Assembly: GCF_016616425.1 (NCBI RefSeq)
Contig: NZ_CP067101.1
Span: 6,882,001 to 6,946,000 of the forward strand
Source of the DNA: Bradyrhizobium diazoefficiens
GTDB taxonomy: Bacteria > Pseudomonadota > Alphaproteobacteria > Rhizobiales > Xanthobacteraceae
DNA: 64,000 nucleotides
Direction of reading: 5' to 3'
This document shows, in pieces, positions 8,174 through 16,054 of the stretch; within the stretch, counting starts at the first letter, position 1, and each line of letters opens with the position of its first letter. Below the pieces are notes generated by a model. It searched no databases. It was not told the DNA's origin and saw nothing but the letters and a program-made list of their open reading frames with translations. A program made the position numbers and the translations under genes.

Positions 8174-9551
8174 GCGGGCGTGGCAGTTGGCCGAGATCCC
8201 AGAACAGCCCGGCCATCACGGTCAAGGCCTCTTCGGTCAGAGGCAGCAGGATGTGCTCGTTGGGCGCGTGCTGGGAGCAGCCGGGATAGGAGTGCGGGAC
8301 CCAGATCGTCGGCAGGCCCAGGATCTCGGAAAATACGTCGTTAGGCAGCGAGCCGCCGAAATTTGGCAGCACCGCCGGCGCCTTGCCGGTGGTCTCTTGC
8401 ACCGAATCCGCCGCCCATTTGATCCAGGGGCTGTCGAAATCGGTGCGCGATGCAGCAAAACTCTGGGCTGCCCGCACCTCGACCATCGGAAAGCCCTTCT
8501 CGACCAGATGCGCGCGGATAGCGTCGATCAGCCCATCAATCTTGGTCCCGACCACGAAACGCAATTGCAGCACGGCATCGGCACGGCCCGGGATGGCGTT
8601 GGCAGGCTTCTCGATATTGCCCGACGACATCGCCAGCACTTCCAGCGTATTCCAGGCGTAGAGCCGCTCGGCGGCCGAAAGTCCCTCCTCGCCCCAGTCC
8701 TCCGCGAGTGCGGGCTCGTCCGCGCTCGGCACCACCTGCACATCGGCCAGGTAGCCGCGAATCTGGTTGGTGAGCCGTGGCGGCTTCAGGGCGTCGAGCT
8801 GGAGACGGCCGTGGCCGTCGACCAGCGTCGAGATCGCATTGACCAGAATGGTCGCCGGGTTGGCCAGCACGCCGCCCCAATTGCCGGAATGGTGGCCGCC
8901 GTCGCGCAGGTTCACATCCAGATGAATGCGGATACCGCCCCGGCAGCCGAGGAATAGCGTCGGGCGGTCGGCGGACAGGCGCGGCCCATCGGAGGCCATG
9001 AACAGATCTGCCTTGAGCGCGTCGCGATTGAGGTCGCAGACCTTGCCCAGATCGGGCGAGCCGATCTCCTCCCCCATTTCAACAATGAACTTGGCGTTGA
9101 AGCCGAGCTTGCCGCCGCGGGCCTCGCGCACCGCGCGGAGTGCCGCCATGTTGATGCTGTGCTGACCCTTGTTGTCGGCGGTGCCGCGGCCGTAGAGCCG
9201 CGTGCCCGCAACCGTGGTGCGCCAGGGGTCGCGTCCCTCACGCCACTCGCCTTCCATGCCGTCGACGACGTCGCCATGGCCGTAGATCAGCACAGTCGGC
9301 GCCGAGGCACTCTCGTGATGCTCGGCGAACAGGAACGGCGCCTTGCCGCTGGGGGACTCGACGATACGGCTGGTAAAATCCAACGCAGCAAACGCCGGCT
9401 GCATTTCCGTCTCAAGATAGGCGCGCAGCTCGGCACCGCGGGACGGGTTCTGGCTTTCGGTCTTGTAAGCGACGCGGCGGTCGAGCTCGGTGAGGAATGC
9501 GCCGGATTTGAAGTCGTCGCGGGCGCGGGCGATGGCGTCGGCTCTGGTCAT
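8166..9551 (-). CDS. M20-family metallopeptidase
   Basis: A zinc dipeptidase/deacylase of 461 residues. Metal-binding and catalytic motifs are visible: YGHGDVVDG (His, Asp), GRGTADNKGQ (bridging Asp), EMGEEIGSPD (general base Glu plus metal Glu) and a C-terminal PHSYPGCSQHAPNEH (last metal His). It belongs to the ArgE/DapE/CPG2 relatives, probably a cytoplasmic dipeptidase. It is on the strand of gltIJKL and 110 bp upstream, so a joint role in scavenging peptides and acidic amino acids is plausible but unproven. The substrate cannot be assigned. Confidence 0.88.
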   Translation of the reverse strand: MTRADAIARARDDFKSGAFLTELDRRVAYKTESQNPSRGAELRAYLETEMQPAFAALDFTSRIVESPSGKAPFLFAEHHESASAPTVLIYGHGDVVDGMEGEWREGRDPWRTTVAGTRLYGRGTADNKGQHSINMAALRAVREARGGKLGFNAKFIVEMGEEIGSPDLGKVCDLNRDALKADLFMASDGPRLSADRPTLFLGCRGGIRIHLDVNLRDGGHHSGNWGGVLANPATILVNAISTLVDGHGRLQLDALKPPRLTNQIRGYLADVQVVPSADEPALAEDWGEEGLSAAERLYAWNTLEVLAMSSGNIEKPANAIPGRADAVLQLRFVVGTKIDGLIDAIRAHLVEKGFPMVEVRAAQSFAASRTDFDSPWIKWAADSVQETTGKAPAVLPNFGGSLPNDVFSEILGLPTIWVPHSYPGCSQHAPNEHILLPLTEEALTVMAGLFWDLGQLPRPLT

Positions 9552-9808
9552 GGCTTGCTTTTTTCGTGGGTTCGAGACGGAGGAGCCTATCGCGGACAGG
9601 GAGCCCTTCGAAAGTGGCTGGGACAGGGATAGTTCTTGGGATTACGTTCTTGCCCTCTTGAAATTGGCTTGCCAGGCGCAGCAGCGTCGCTGATTTTGGC
9701 CTTGCCAAGCGCAAGCGATGTGCAAGAACTTCGCCAGGTTGGACGTCAAGTTCGGGCGCACGTCTACCATTCGAAGAGCGCTCAGTACAGAGCGCCGGGG
9801 GGACCAGC

Positions 9809-11188
9809 ATGGCCAAGCAAATCAGGCTCAACGCATTTGCGATGAATTGCGTCGCACACCAATCGCCGGGCCTGTGGACCCATCCGCGCGACCGCACCGC
9901 CGAGTATAACCGCCTGCCCTACTGGATCGATCTCGCCAAGACGCTGGAGCGCGGCCGTTTCGACGGGCTGTTCCTGGCCGACGTGCTCGGGGTCTACGAC
10001 GTCTATGGCAACAGCCCTGACGCAGCCTTGCGCAACGCGGCACAGACGCCGTCGAACGAGCCGCTGCTGCTGCTGTCGGCGATGGCCGCCGTGACGCAAA
10101 ATCTCGGCTTCGGCGTCACGAGCAATCTCTCCTTCGAGCCGCCCTACCCATTCGCACGGCGGATGTCGACGCTCGATCACCTCACCGAGGGCCGGATCGG
10201 CTGGAACGTCGTCACCGGCTATCTCGACAGCGCCGCACGCGGCGCCGGCAAGGACAAGCAGATCGGGCATGACGACCGCTATGACATCGCCGACGAATAT
10301 ATGGAGGTCGTCTACAAGCTCTGGGAAGGAAGCTGGGAGGACGGCGCGGTGCTGCGCGACCGCAAGCGCGGTATCTTCACCGATCCCACAAAAGTTCATC
10401 GCGTCAACCATGAGGGCGCGAACTACCGCATCAACAACACCATTCACCTGAGCGAGCCGTCGCCGCAGCGCACGCCGGTGCTGTACCAGGCCGGCACGTC
10501 GCCGCGCGGGCGGCAGTTCGCTGCGAAGCACGCCGAATGCGTGTTCATGTCGGGACCGTCGGCCAAGATCATTGGGCCGCGCGTGTCGGCGATCCGCCGG
10601 GAGGCCGCCGCACTCGGCCGCAATCCGGCGGATATCCTGATGTTCAACATGATGACGATCATCCTCGGCAACACAGAGGCCGAAGCGGCGGCGAAATATG
10701 CCGACTACCGGTCGCATATCAATCCGGAAGGGGCGCTGGCCCTGATGTCGGGATGGACCGGCATCGACTTCTCCGGCTACGAACTCGACCAGCAGGTGCG
10801 TCATGTCCAGAACGATGCCGGCCGCAGTGCACTTGACAACGTGACGCGCGGCGACCCGGACCGCATCTGGACCGTGCGCGACGTCATCGAGCATGTCGGC
10901 ATCGGCGGTGCCGGTCCCGTCGTGGTCGGCACGCCGCAGATGGTCGCAGACAAGATTGAGCAATGGTTCGAAGCGACGGACGTCGACGGACTCAACGTCG
11001 CCTTCGCGATTTCGCCCGGCGATTTCGAGGATATCGCCGACATGCTGGTGCCGGAGCTGACTCGGCGCGGACGGTACAAGTCGGAATATGCACAAGGCAC
11101 GCTGCGGGAGAAATTGTTCGGCGGCGGCCGCGCGCGGCTCGATGCGCCGCATCCGGCAGCGGGGTATCGGGTGGGGAGGAAGGGATAG
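9809..11188 (+). CDS. FMN-dependent monooxygenase, NtaA/SnaA/DszA (LLM) family
   Basis: A flavin-dependent monooxygenase of the luciferase-like superfamily, 459 residues, close to the length of NtaA and DszA. Landmarks are LNAFAMNCVAHQSPGLW at the N-terminus, FDGLFLADVLGVYD, the conserved RMSTLDHLTEGRIGWNVVTG and YQAGTSPRGRQFAAKHAE. It needs FMNH2 from a separate reductase, and none is encoded next door. Such enzymes cleave C-N or C-S bonds in nitrilotriacetate, dibenzothiophene sulfone and alkyl sulfides; the substrate here is unknown. It stands alone, divergent from the M20 peptidase and followed by repeats. Confidence 0.88.
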   Translation: MAKQIRLNAFAMNCVAHQSPGLWTHPRDRTAEYNRLPYWIDLAKTLERGRFDGLFLADVLGVYDVYGNSPDAALRNAAQTPSNEPLLLLSAMAAVTQNLGFGVTSNLSFEPPYPFARRMSTLDHLTEGRIGWNVVTGYLDSAARGAGKDKQIGHDDRYDIADEYMEVVYKLWEGSWEDGAVLRDRKRGIFTDPTKVHRVNHEGANYRINNTIHLSEPSPQRTPVLYQAGTSPRGRQFAAKHAECVFMSGPSAKIIGPRVSAIRREAAALGRNPADILMFNMMTIILGNTEAEAAAKYADYRSHINPEGALALMSGWTGIDFSGYELDQQVRHVQNDAGRSALDNVTRGDPDRIWTVRDVIEHVGIGGAGPVVVGTPQMVADKIEQWFEATDVDGLNVAFAISPGDFEDIADMLVPELTRRGRYKSEYAQGTLREKLFGGGRARLDAPHPAAGYRVGRKG

Positions 11189-11207
11189 CTACCGCTGCCG
11201 CTTCGTC

Positions 11208-11277
11208 GCCATTGCGAGAAGCCCTTGCGACGAAGCCATCCAGACCGCCACCGCGGAGAGATTCTGGATTGCTTCCG
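11208..11277. repeat. Intergenic repeat, CATTGCGAGAAGC...CTGGATTGCTTC type
   Basis: A short element with the pattern CATTGCGAG, gap, ATCCAGA, CCGCGGAGA, TCTGGATTGCTTC. A second copy is at 52596-52680 between kdsD and the NfeD gene. The ATCCAGA/TCTGGAT arms can form a stem. Non-coding. Confidence 0.6.
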
Positions 11278-11298
11278 CCTTCGCCTAACTCATCTCGT

Positions 11299-11386
11299 AG
11301 GGGTAGAGCGAAGCGAAACCCATCTGCGCTCTTGCCTCGTTGAAGCATGATGGGTTTCGCAAGGGCTCTACCCATCCTACGGCTCC
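11299..11386. repeat. Inverted repeat GTAGGGGTAGAGCGAAGCGAAACCCATC
   Basis: Left arm GTAGGG(G)TAGAGC with GCGAAACCCATC, right arm GATGGGTTTCGCAAGG with GCTCTACCCATCCTAC: a long imperfect hairpin. The element at 34666-34745 has the same design (GTAGGGTGG...CCACCCTAC) with a different inner sequence. Open frames that cross it look fortuitous. Confidence 0.6.
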
Positions 11387-11449
11387 CGTCAGCACGCACG
11401 CCTTCGCGATCTCGCGGCGCGTTTCGCCCGAGGCTTGCTGTCGTTCCGC

Positions 11450-12110
11450 GCCCGTTGGAGACCAAAGGGCGCAGGGAAGGCCGGGCGCCGGCGGCACCCG
11501 AGATCCGTGCGCGACGAAGATGCACACGGGGTGGATCACAGGTGTGCCGGTCGCCCGGCCTTCCCTGCGCGGATGGTTTTAACGGTGTCCTTCGTGCTCT
11601 CCCCGGGGAGCGATGCACTATTGCCCCCGTCGCCCTGCGGATGGCTGACGCGCGTACCCGGTCGGGCCGCCACATCACCGCAAGCCTTGACGCACAGACC
11701 CCGGGCGTCAGGACCACACGACTTCTCCGTCCGCGGACGTCCCCACCGGATCGTCGGAGGCTGACGCGTGCTCGCCTCCGATGCCCAACGAGACCGCTGT
11801 GACCGCGCCGTGTCGTACCGCGCCAACGTGAGGACTCACGGTTGCCCGCCCTGTCTCACGTGTTGCGCGCCGGCGCTGCCGCGTCCACCGCACCCCGGCC
11901 CGCATCTCGTGACGATCGCGAAGCGCCCCTCTGGCAAGGGCCGGGATAACGGGTGTATGCCATAAATCCGAAATTCGGGAAAGTGAAATATTTTCGCAGC
12001 GAGGGCTTGACGGGGTGTTTTGCCCGACGCCTCGCATGACCTTGCCCGCGAACTCCCTGGGAACGAACTCCTTGGGAACGAACTCCTTGCGAACAAAGTG
12101 CGAAGAAGTG
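11450..12110. repeat. Composite non-coding repeat region, about 660 bp
   Basis: No convincing gene lies between 11189 and 12214. The core has long inverted arms: GCGCAGGGAAGGCCGGGCGC near 11469 and its near-complement GCGCCCGGCCTTCCCTGCGC (here with GTCGCC) near 11553. This is followed by a GC-rich tract ending near 12010 in GAGGGCTTGACGGGGTGTTTTGCCCG. I recognise this sequence type from intergenic regions of many Bradyrhizobium genomes, where frames inside it are often annotated as small hypothetical proteins. All six frames contain short proline/arginine-rich open stretches without family features. Confidence 0.55.
12050..12094. repeat. 15-bp tandem repeat, three units
   Basis: GAACTCCCTGGGAAC, GAACTCCTTGGGAAC and GAACTCCTTGCGAAC in perfect 15-bp register, followed by AAAG. 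It sits at the edge of the composite repeat, about 120 bp downstream of the TPP-enzyme stop. On the minus strand each unit reads GTTC(C/G)CAAGGAGTTC. Confidence 0.7.
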
Positions 12111-12214
12111 GGTGAGTTCCCGGTCGTATTTCGTGAGAGACGTCTACCCGTTTCTCATCCAGGACGCATCGCCCCCATGAAAGCTGGTCCCGACTCGCCA
12201 TGTCGGGGACGCGC

Positions 12215-13876
12215 CTACACCTTCCCGTCCACCATCACCTCGATCAGCTTGGTGCCCGGGCGGCCAAATGCCGAGGCCAGCGTCGCCTTCAGCTCACTGA
12301 CATCGCTGACCTTGATCGCCTCGCAGCCCAGCGCCTTGGCGACGCCGGCGAAATCCACGGGCGGATCGACAAAATCCATGCCGACATAATTGTCGTCGCC
12401 GTGGAAGGCGAGCAGGCGCTGCTTGATGATGCGGTAGCCGCCATTGTTGGCGATGACGACGTTGAGCGGCAGCTTGTGGTGCGCCGCGGTCCACAGCGAC
12501 TGGATCGAATACATCGCGCTGCCGTCGCCCGAGAAGCACACGACCGGTCGATCCGGATTGGCGATGCTGGCGCCGACGGAGGCCGGCAAGCCCCAGCCGA
12601 TGCCGCCGGAGGCAAGGCCGTGATAGCCATAGCGGTCGCGATGCGCACGCAGCGCCGTGACCTGGCGGCTCGAGGTGAGGCCTTCGTCGACCAGGATGGC
12701 ATGGTCCGGCATGGCCTCGATCATTTGCAGCACCAGAAAATCCGGATCGATCGGCGTGCGACCGGCGCTCTTGCCGATCTGCTCGACCAGCGCAGCGCGC
12801 CGCGCACTCCAGTTCTTCGGCGCGAGCTCGGCGAGCCGCTGCTTTGCGCGGCTCGCAAGTGTTGCACCGCCCATCTCCTTCAGTACGGGGATCAGCGCCC
12901 GCAGCGTTTCCTTCAAATCCGCCTTCAGCGCGATCTCGGCGCCGTAGTTCTTGGCGATCTCCCAATCGACGAGGCCGATTTGCACGATGCCGAGGCCGTC
13001 AGGCAGTGCATCGACCTCGCTATGGACTGACATGCGCAAGGGATCGCCACCAAGCGCGATCAGGAGGTCGTATGGCGCGAGCGTATCGCGCGCGACCTTC
13101 TGCACGCGCGCCAGCGTGCCGATGAAGCTCGGGCTCTCCGAGAGGAAGTGCGATCCATACGGCGTCGAGGACTGGTAAGCGGCCGCGCCGAGCAGCTCGG
13201 CGAGTTCGGCCGCCTCTTCCAGCGCGTCGCTCTTGACCACCTCGTCCATGGTGACGATGACGGGCCGCTCCGCCTTGAGGAGCCGCGCGGCAAAGGCTTT
13301 CAACGCTTCGTCCGACGGTCTCGTACGGGCATCGATACGGGTGGACCGACCGAGGTCGATGCCGGCCTCGCTGTTCAGGATGTCTCCGGGCAGCGAGATG
13401 AACACCGGCCCGGTCGGCGGCGTCATCGCGACCTTGGCGGCGCGGCGCACGATACGGGGCAGATCCTCCAGCCGCGTCACCTCGACCGCCCATTTCACCA
13501 GCGGCTCGGCCATCCGCACCAGCGGGCCGTACAGGACCGGCTCCATCAGGCCGTGGCCCTGCTCCTGCTGTCCCGCGGTCAGGATCATCGGCGTGCCCGT
13601 GAACTGGGCGTTATAGAGCGAGCCCATCGCGTTGCCGAGGCCGGGTGCGACGTGAACGTTGCAGGCGACCAGCTTGCCGGAGGCGCGGCTATAGCCATCG
13701 GCAATCGCGACCACCAGACTCTCCTGCATCGCCATCACGTAGGTGAGGTCGGGATGGTCCTTCAGCGCATGCATGATCGGCAGCTCGGTGGTTCCGGGGT
13801 TGCCGAACAGATGGGTAATGCCTTCGTCCTTGAGCAGCGCGAGAAAGGCGGAGCGGCCGGTTATCTTGTTCTTCAT
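12215..13876 (-). CDS. Thiamine-diphosphate enzyme, benzoylformate decarboxylase-like
   Basis: ThDP-dependent 2-oxo acid decarboxylase/synthase of 553 residues with N-terminal, central and C-terminal TPP domains. E52 in MAMQES matches the cofactor-activating glutamate. H75 in CNVHVAPGLGNAMG aligns with the catalytic histidine of benzoylformate decarboxylase (LHSAAGTGNAMG). The TPP motif GDGSAMYSIQSLW runs to NNGGYRI. The ATG at 13876 has GGAGG just upstream; the longer open frame is repeat sequence. An aldehyde dehydrogenase lies 2.2 kb away on the same strand and could oxidise the aldehyde product. It could also be an acetolactate-synthase paralogue; the His75 context favours decarboxylase. 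Confidence 0.82.
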   Translation of the reverse strand: MKNKITGRSAFLALLKDEGITHLFGNPGTTELPIMHALKDHPDLTYVMAMQESLVVAIADGYSRASGKLVACNVHVAPGLGNAMGSLYNAQFTGTPMILTAGQQEQGHGLMEPVLYGPLVRMAEPLVKWAVEVTRLEDLPRIVRRAAKVAMTPPTGPVFISLPGDILNSEAGIDLGRSTRIDARTRPSDEALKAFAARLLKAERPVIVTMDEVVKSDALEEAAELAELLGAAAYQSSTPYGSHFLSESPSFIGTLARVQKVARDTLAPYDLLIALGGDPLRMSVHSEVDALPDGLGIVQIGLVDWEIAKNYGAEIALKADLKETLRALIPVLKEMGGATLASRAKQRLAELAPKNWSARRAALVEQIGKSAGRTPIDPDFLVLQMIEAMPDHAILVDEGLTSSRQVTALRAHRDRYGYHGLASGGIGWGLPASVGASIANPDRPVVCFSGDGSAMYSIQSLWTAAHHKLPLNVVIANNGGYRIIKQRLLAFHGDDNYVGMDFVDPPVDFAGVAKALGCEAIKVSDVSELKATLASAFGRPGTKLIEVMVDGKV

Positions 13877-13988
13877 GTTTCCTCCAGGAGCGGACGTTGC
13901 CGCAAGGACCGGTGCATGATGGCCGAAGTTCTGGGACAGGCGCAAGGAAGCGCGGTCATGGCAGCGTTGCGCGTGGGAGGCAAACCGC

Positions 13989-14131
13989 GCTCTCGTGTCC
14001 CGGACGCGGCGCAGCACGCAGCGATGCGACGCAGAGCCGGGACCCGGCTTCGCGCCGAGCTTGCCGCTGCATGGGCCCCGCTCAGCAGCGCATCGCCAAA
14101 GAGGCGCTGCGCTGCGTCCGGGGCACGAGAG
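13989..14131. repeat. Intergenic repeat with GCTCTCGTGTCCCGGACGC ends, copy 1
   Basis: Begins CTCTCGTGTCCCGGACGC and ends GCGTCCGGGGCACGAGAG, mirrored termini, with GCAGAGCCGGGAC inside. A second copy in the same orientation is at 56907-57072 after the MAPEG gene. Non-coding spacer between the GFA-like and TPP-enzyme genes. Confidence 0.7.
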
Positions 14132-14148
14132 CGGAGTGGCAGCTTGCG

Positions 14149-14673
14149 CTACATCTCCTCGCGCCCCAGCTCGAACGGATCCTCGCCGCCCGCGCGCTTC
14201 TTCTTTTTCGAGCGTTGCCAGACCACGCCGGGAAAACCCTTCAGCGGCACCAGCGGCTCGCCGGTGTAAGCCCATTCCTGCAGCTCTTCGATCGCGATGT
14301 GATAGAGCGGCTGCCGGCCGGTGCGCTCCCTGAACAGCGCACGCGGGATGTTGACCATGTGCGGTCCACGAGGACGCTCATAGGCGATCGGTGTGCCGCA
14401 ATGCGAGCAGAAACTGCGGGCGGTCTTCGTGGCCTTGTCCTCGTAGCGCGTGAGCGCCGTCTTGCCGGATGTGACGCGAAACCTCTTCTTCCAGCTTCCA
14501 ACATAGGTCGCGTAGGCCGCGCCATGGGCTCGGCGGCTCGCGGCTGAATGATCATGCCACGCCCAGCGCGCAGGGACGTCGATCTCGAAAGTGATCTTGC
14601 CGCAGAGACATTGGCCGGTGGCTATCCCTGCGGCGGCTGCGGCTTTGGCCATGGCGGCTCTCTCCGTCGTCAT
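14149..14673 (-). CDS. GFA-domain protein with altered catalytic zinc ligands
   Basis: A 174-residue member of the glutathione-dependent formaldehyde-activating (GFA/CENP-V) fold. The structural zinc cysteines are kept: C22-x-C24 (GQCLCGKI) and C89-x-x-C92 (SFCSHCGTPIAY). The second site, normally CHC-x-x-C followed by RR, reads H40-D-H42-S-A-A-S46-RRAHG, so three cysteines are His, His and Ser. It is therefore probably not a classical formaldehyde-activating enzyme. An alternative start is the ATG at 14652. The C-terminus is lysine-rich (SKKKKRAGG). It lies between the TPP enzyme and the flavin reductase on the same strand, apart from both. Confidence 0.8.
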   Translation of the reverse strand: MTTERAAMAKAAAAAGIATGQCLCGKITFEIDVPARWAWHDHSAASRRAHGAAYATYVGSWKKRFRVTSGKTALTRYEDKATKTARSFCSHCGTPIAYERPRGPHMVNIPRALFRERTGRQPLYHIAIEELQEWAYTGEPLVPLKGFPGVVWQRSKKKKRAGGEDPFELGREEM

Positions 14674-14698
14674 TGTGCGTGCAACACTACACGATTGT

Positions 14699-14800
14699 CA
14701 TTCCGGGGCGCGACGAAGTCGCGAGCCCGGAATCCATCAGGCGGCGGGCAGGAGATGACATCGATTCCGGGCTCGACGCGTTGCGTCGCCCCGGAATGAC
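14699..14800. repeat. Intergenic inverted repeat TCATTCCGGGGCG...GGAATGAC
   Basis: Left end TCATTCCGGGGCGCGACG, right end CGTCGCCCCGGAATGAC, with GAGCCCGGAATCCATC and GATTCCGGGCTCG mirrored inside. A hairpin-forming, multi-copy-type element, related at its ends to 4722-4851. It separates the GFA-like gene and the downstream end of the flavin reductase. Confidence 0.65.
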
Positions 14801-14808
14801 GAAAAAGG

Positions 14809-15936
14809 TTACGCCGGCGCCAATTCGCCATACACGGGATAATCCGTATACCCCTTCTCGTCACCGCCGTAGAACGTCGCACGGTTGTACGGCGTGATCG
14901 GATAGTCGTGCTGCAGGCGGCGCGGCAGATCGGGATTGGAGATGAAGATACGGCCGAACGCGATGATGTCGGCATGGCCATCGGCGATCGCTGCATTCGC
15001 AGTCTCGCCGGTAAAACCGCCGGCCGTCATGAGCACGCCGCTGTAGAGCGGACGGAACAGCACCATGGCCGAGGGCACGTTCTGCCAGTTGACGTCGGCG
15101 CGGCCCGCCCCGCTGGAGCGCGGCTCGATGAAATGCAAATAGGCGAGACCGAGCTTGTCGAGCGACGTGACGACGTATGTATAAAGCGGCATCGGATCGG
15201 GCTCGGCGGAGTCATTGGCGATGCCGTGGGGCGACAGCCGCACGGCGACGCGGTTCGCACCGCAGACGTCGATCGCCGCCTGCGTAATTTCGAGCAGAAG
15301 GCGCGCGCGGTTCTCGATCGAGCCGCCGTATCGATCGGTGCGTTGGTTGCTGCGCGACTGCAGGAATTGCTCGAGCAGGTAGCCGTTGGCGCCATGGATC
15401 TCGACACCGTCGAATCCGGCTGCCAGCGCATTCTTCGCAGCTTGCCGGAACGCCTCGACGATACCCTTGACCTCCTCGGTATCCAGCGCGCGCGGCGTCT
15501 CGTAGTCGGAGATCTTGCCGTCGGCCGTCATCGCCTTCATGCCTTCCGCCTTGATCGGGATCGCCGAGGCCGAAACCGGCAGCTCGCCGCCATGGAAGGA
15601 GGAATGCGAGACACGGCCGACATGCCAGAGCTGGAGGAAGATGATGCCGCCCTTTGCGTGCACCGCCTCGACCACCTTGCGCCAGCCGGCAATCTGCGCC
15701 TGCGAATAAATGCCGGGCGTCGCGGGATTGCCGCGACCGTGCGAGAGCACCGGCGAGGCTTCGGCGATGATCAGGCCGCCCGGCGTCGCGCGTTGGCCGT
15801 AATATTCGGCGTTGAGCGGTCGCGGCGAAAAGCTCTCGCGTTCGGCCCGCATGCGCGTCAGCGGCGCCATCGCGATGCGATGGGCAAGCTTGTACGGACC
15901 GACCTGCAGCGGTCTAAACAACGCCTCGAATTTCAT
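14809..15936 (-). CDS. Old yellow enzyme-family NAD(P)H:flavin oxidoreductase
   Basis: FMN TIM-barrel ene-reductase of the OYE/NemA family, 375 residues. Landmarks: MAPLTRMRA (FMN-binding Pro-Leu-Thr), FLQLWHVGRVSH (Gln and Trp-His near the flavin), EIHGANGYLLEQFLQ (His and Asn that bind the substrate carbonyl or nitro group) and the C-terminal DIIAFGRIFISNPDLPRR phosphate site. It reduces activated alkenes, nitro compounds or nitrate esters. It lies between the GFA-like protein and the aldehyde dehydrogenase in a run of redox enzymes on the minus strand. The physiological substrate is unknown. Confidence 0.9.
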   Translation of the reverse strand: MKFEALFRPLQVGPYKLAHRIAMAPLTRMRAERESFSPRPLNAEYYGQRATPGGLIIAEASPVLSHGRGNPATPGIYSQAQIAGWRKVVEAVHAKGGIIFLQLWHVGRVSHSSFHGGELPVSASAIPIKAEGMKAMTADGKISDYETPRALDTEEVKGIVEAFRQAAKNALAAGFDGVEIHGANGYLLEQFLQSRSNQRTDRYGGSIENRARLLLEITQAAIDVCGANRVAVRLSPHGIANDSAEPDPMPLYTYVVTSLDKLGLAYLHFIEPRSSGAGRADVNWQNVPSAMVLFRPLYSGVLMTAGGFTGETANAAIADGHADIIAFGRIFISNPDLPRRLQHDYPITPYNRATFYGGDEKGYTDYPVYGELAPA

Positions 15937-16054
15937 ATTGGCCCCGGATGTCTATGGAAGGATGCAGATCATATCGCGAGGGGCGGCCACCGGAAAAGGT
16001 GCCGCCCCCATATTGCAGATATTCCCTCTCGCGGAACGCGACAGAGAGCAGGCC

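Noticed and set aside
11285..11826. Several 60-150 residue frames in the repeat region, on both strands
   Set aside because: They are built from repeat sequence, are Pro/Arg/Gly-rich, lack ribosome-binding sites and overlap each other in all frames.
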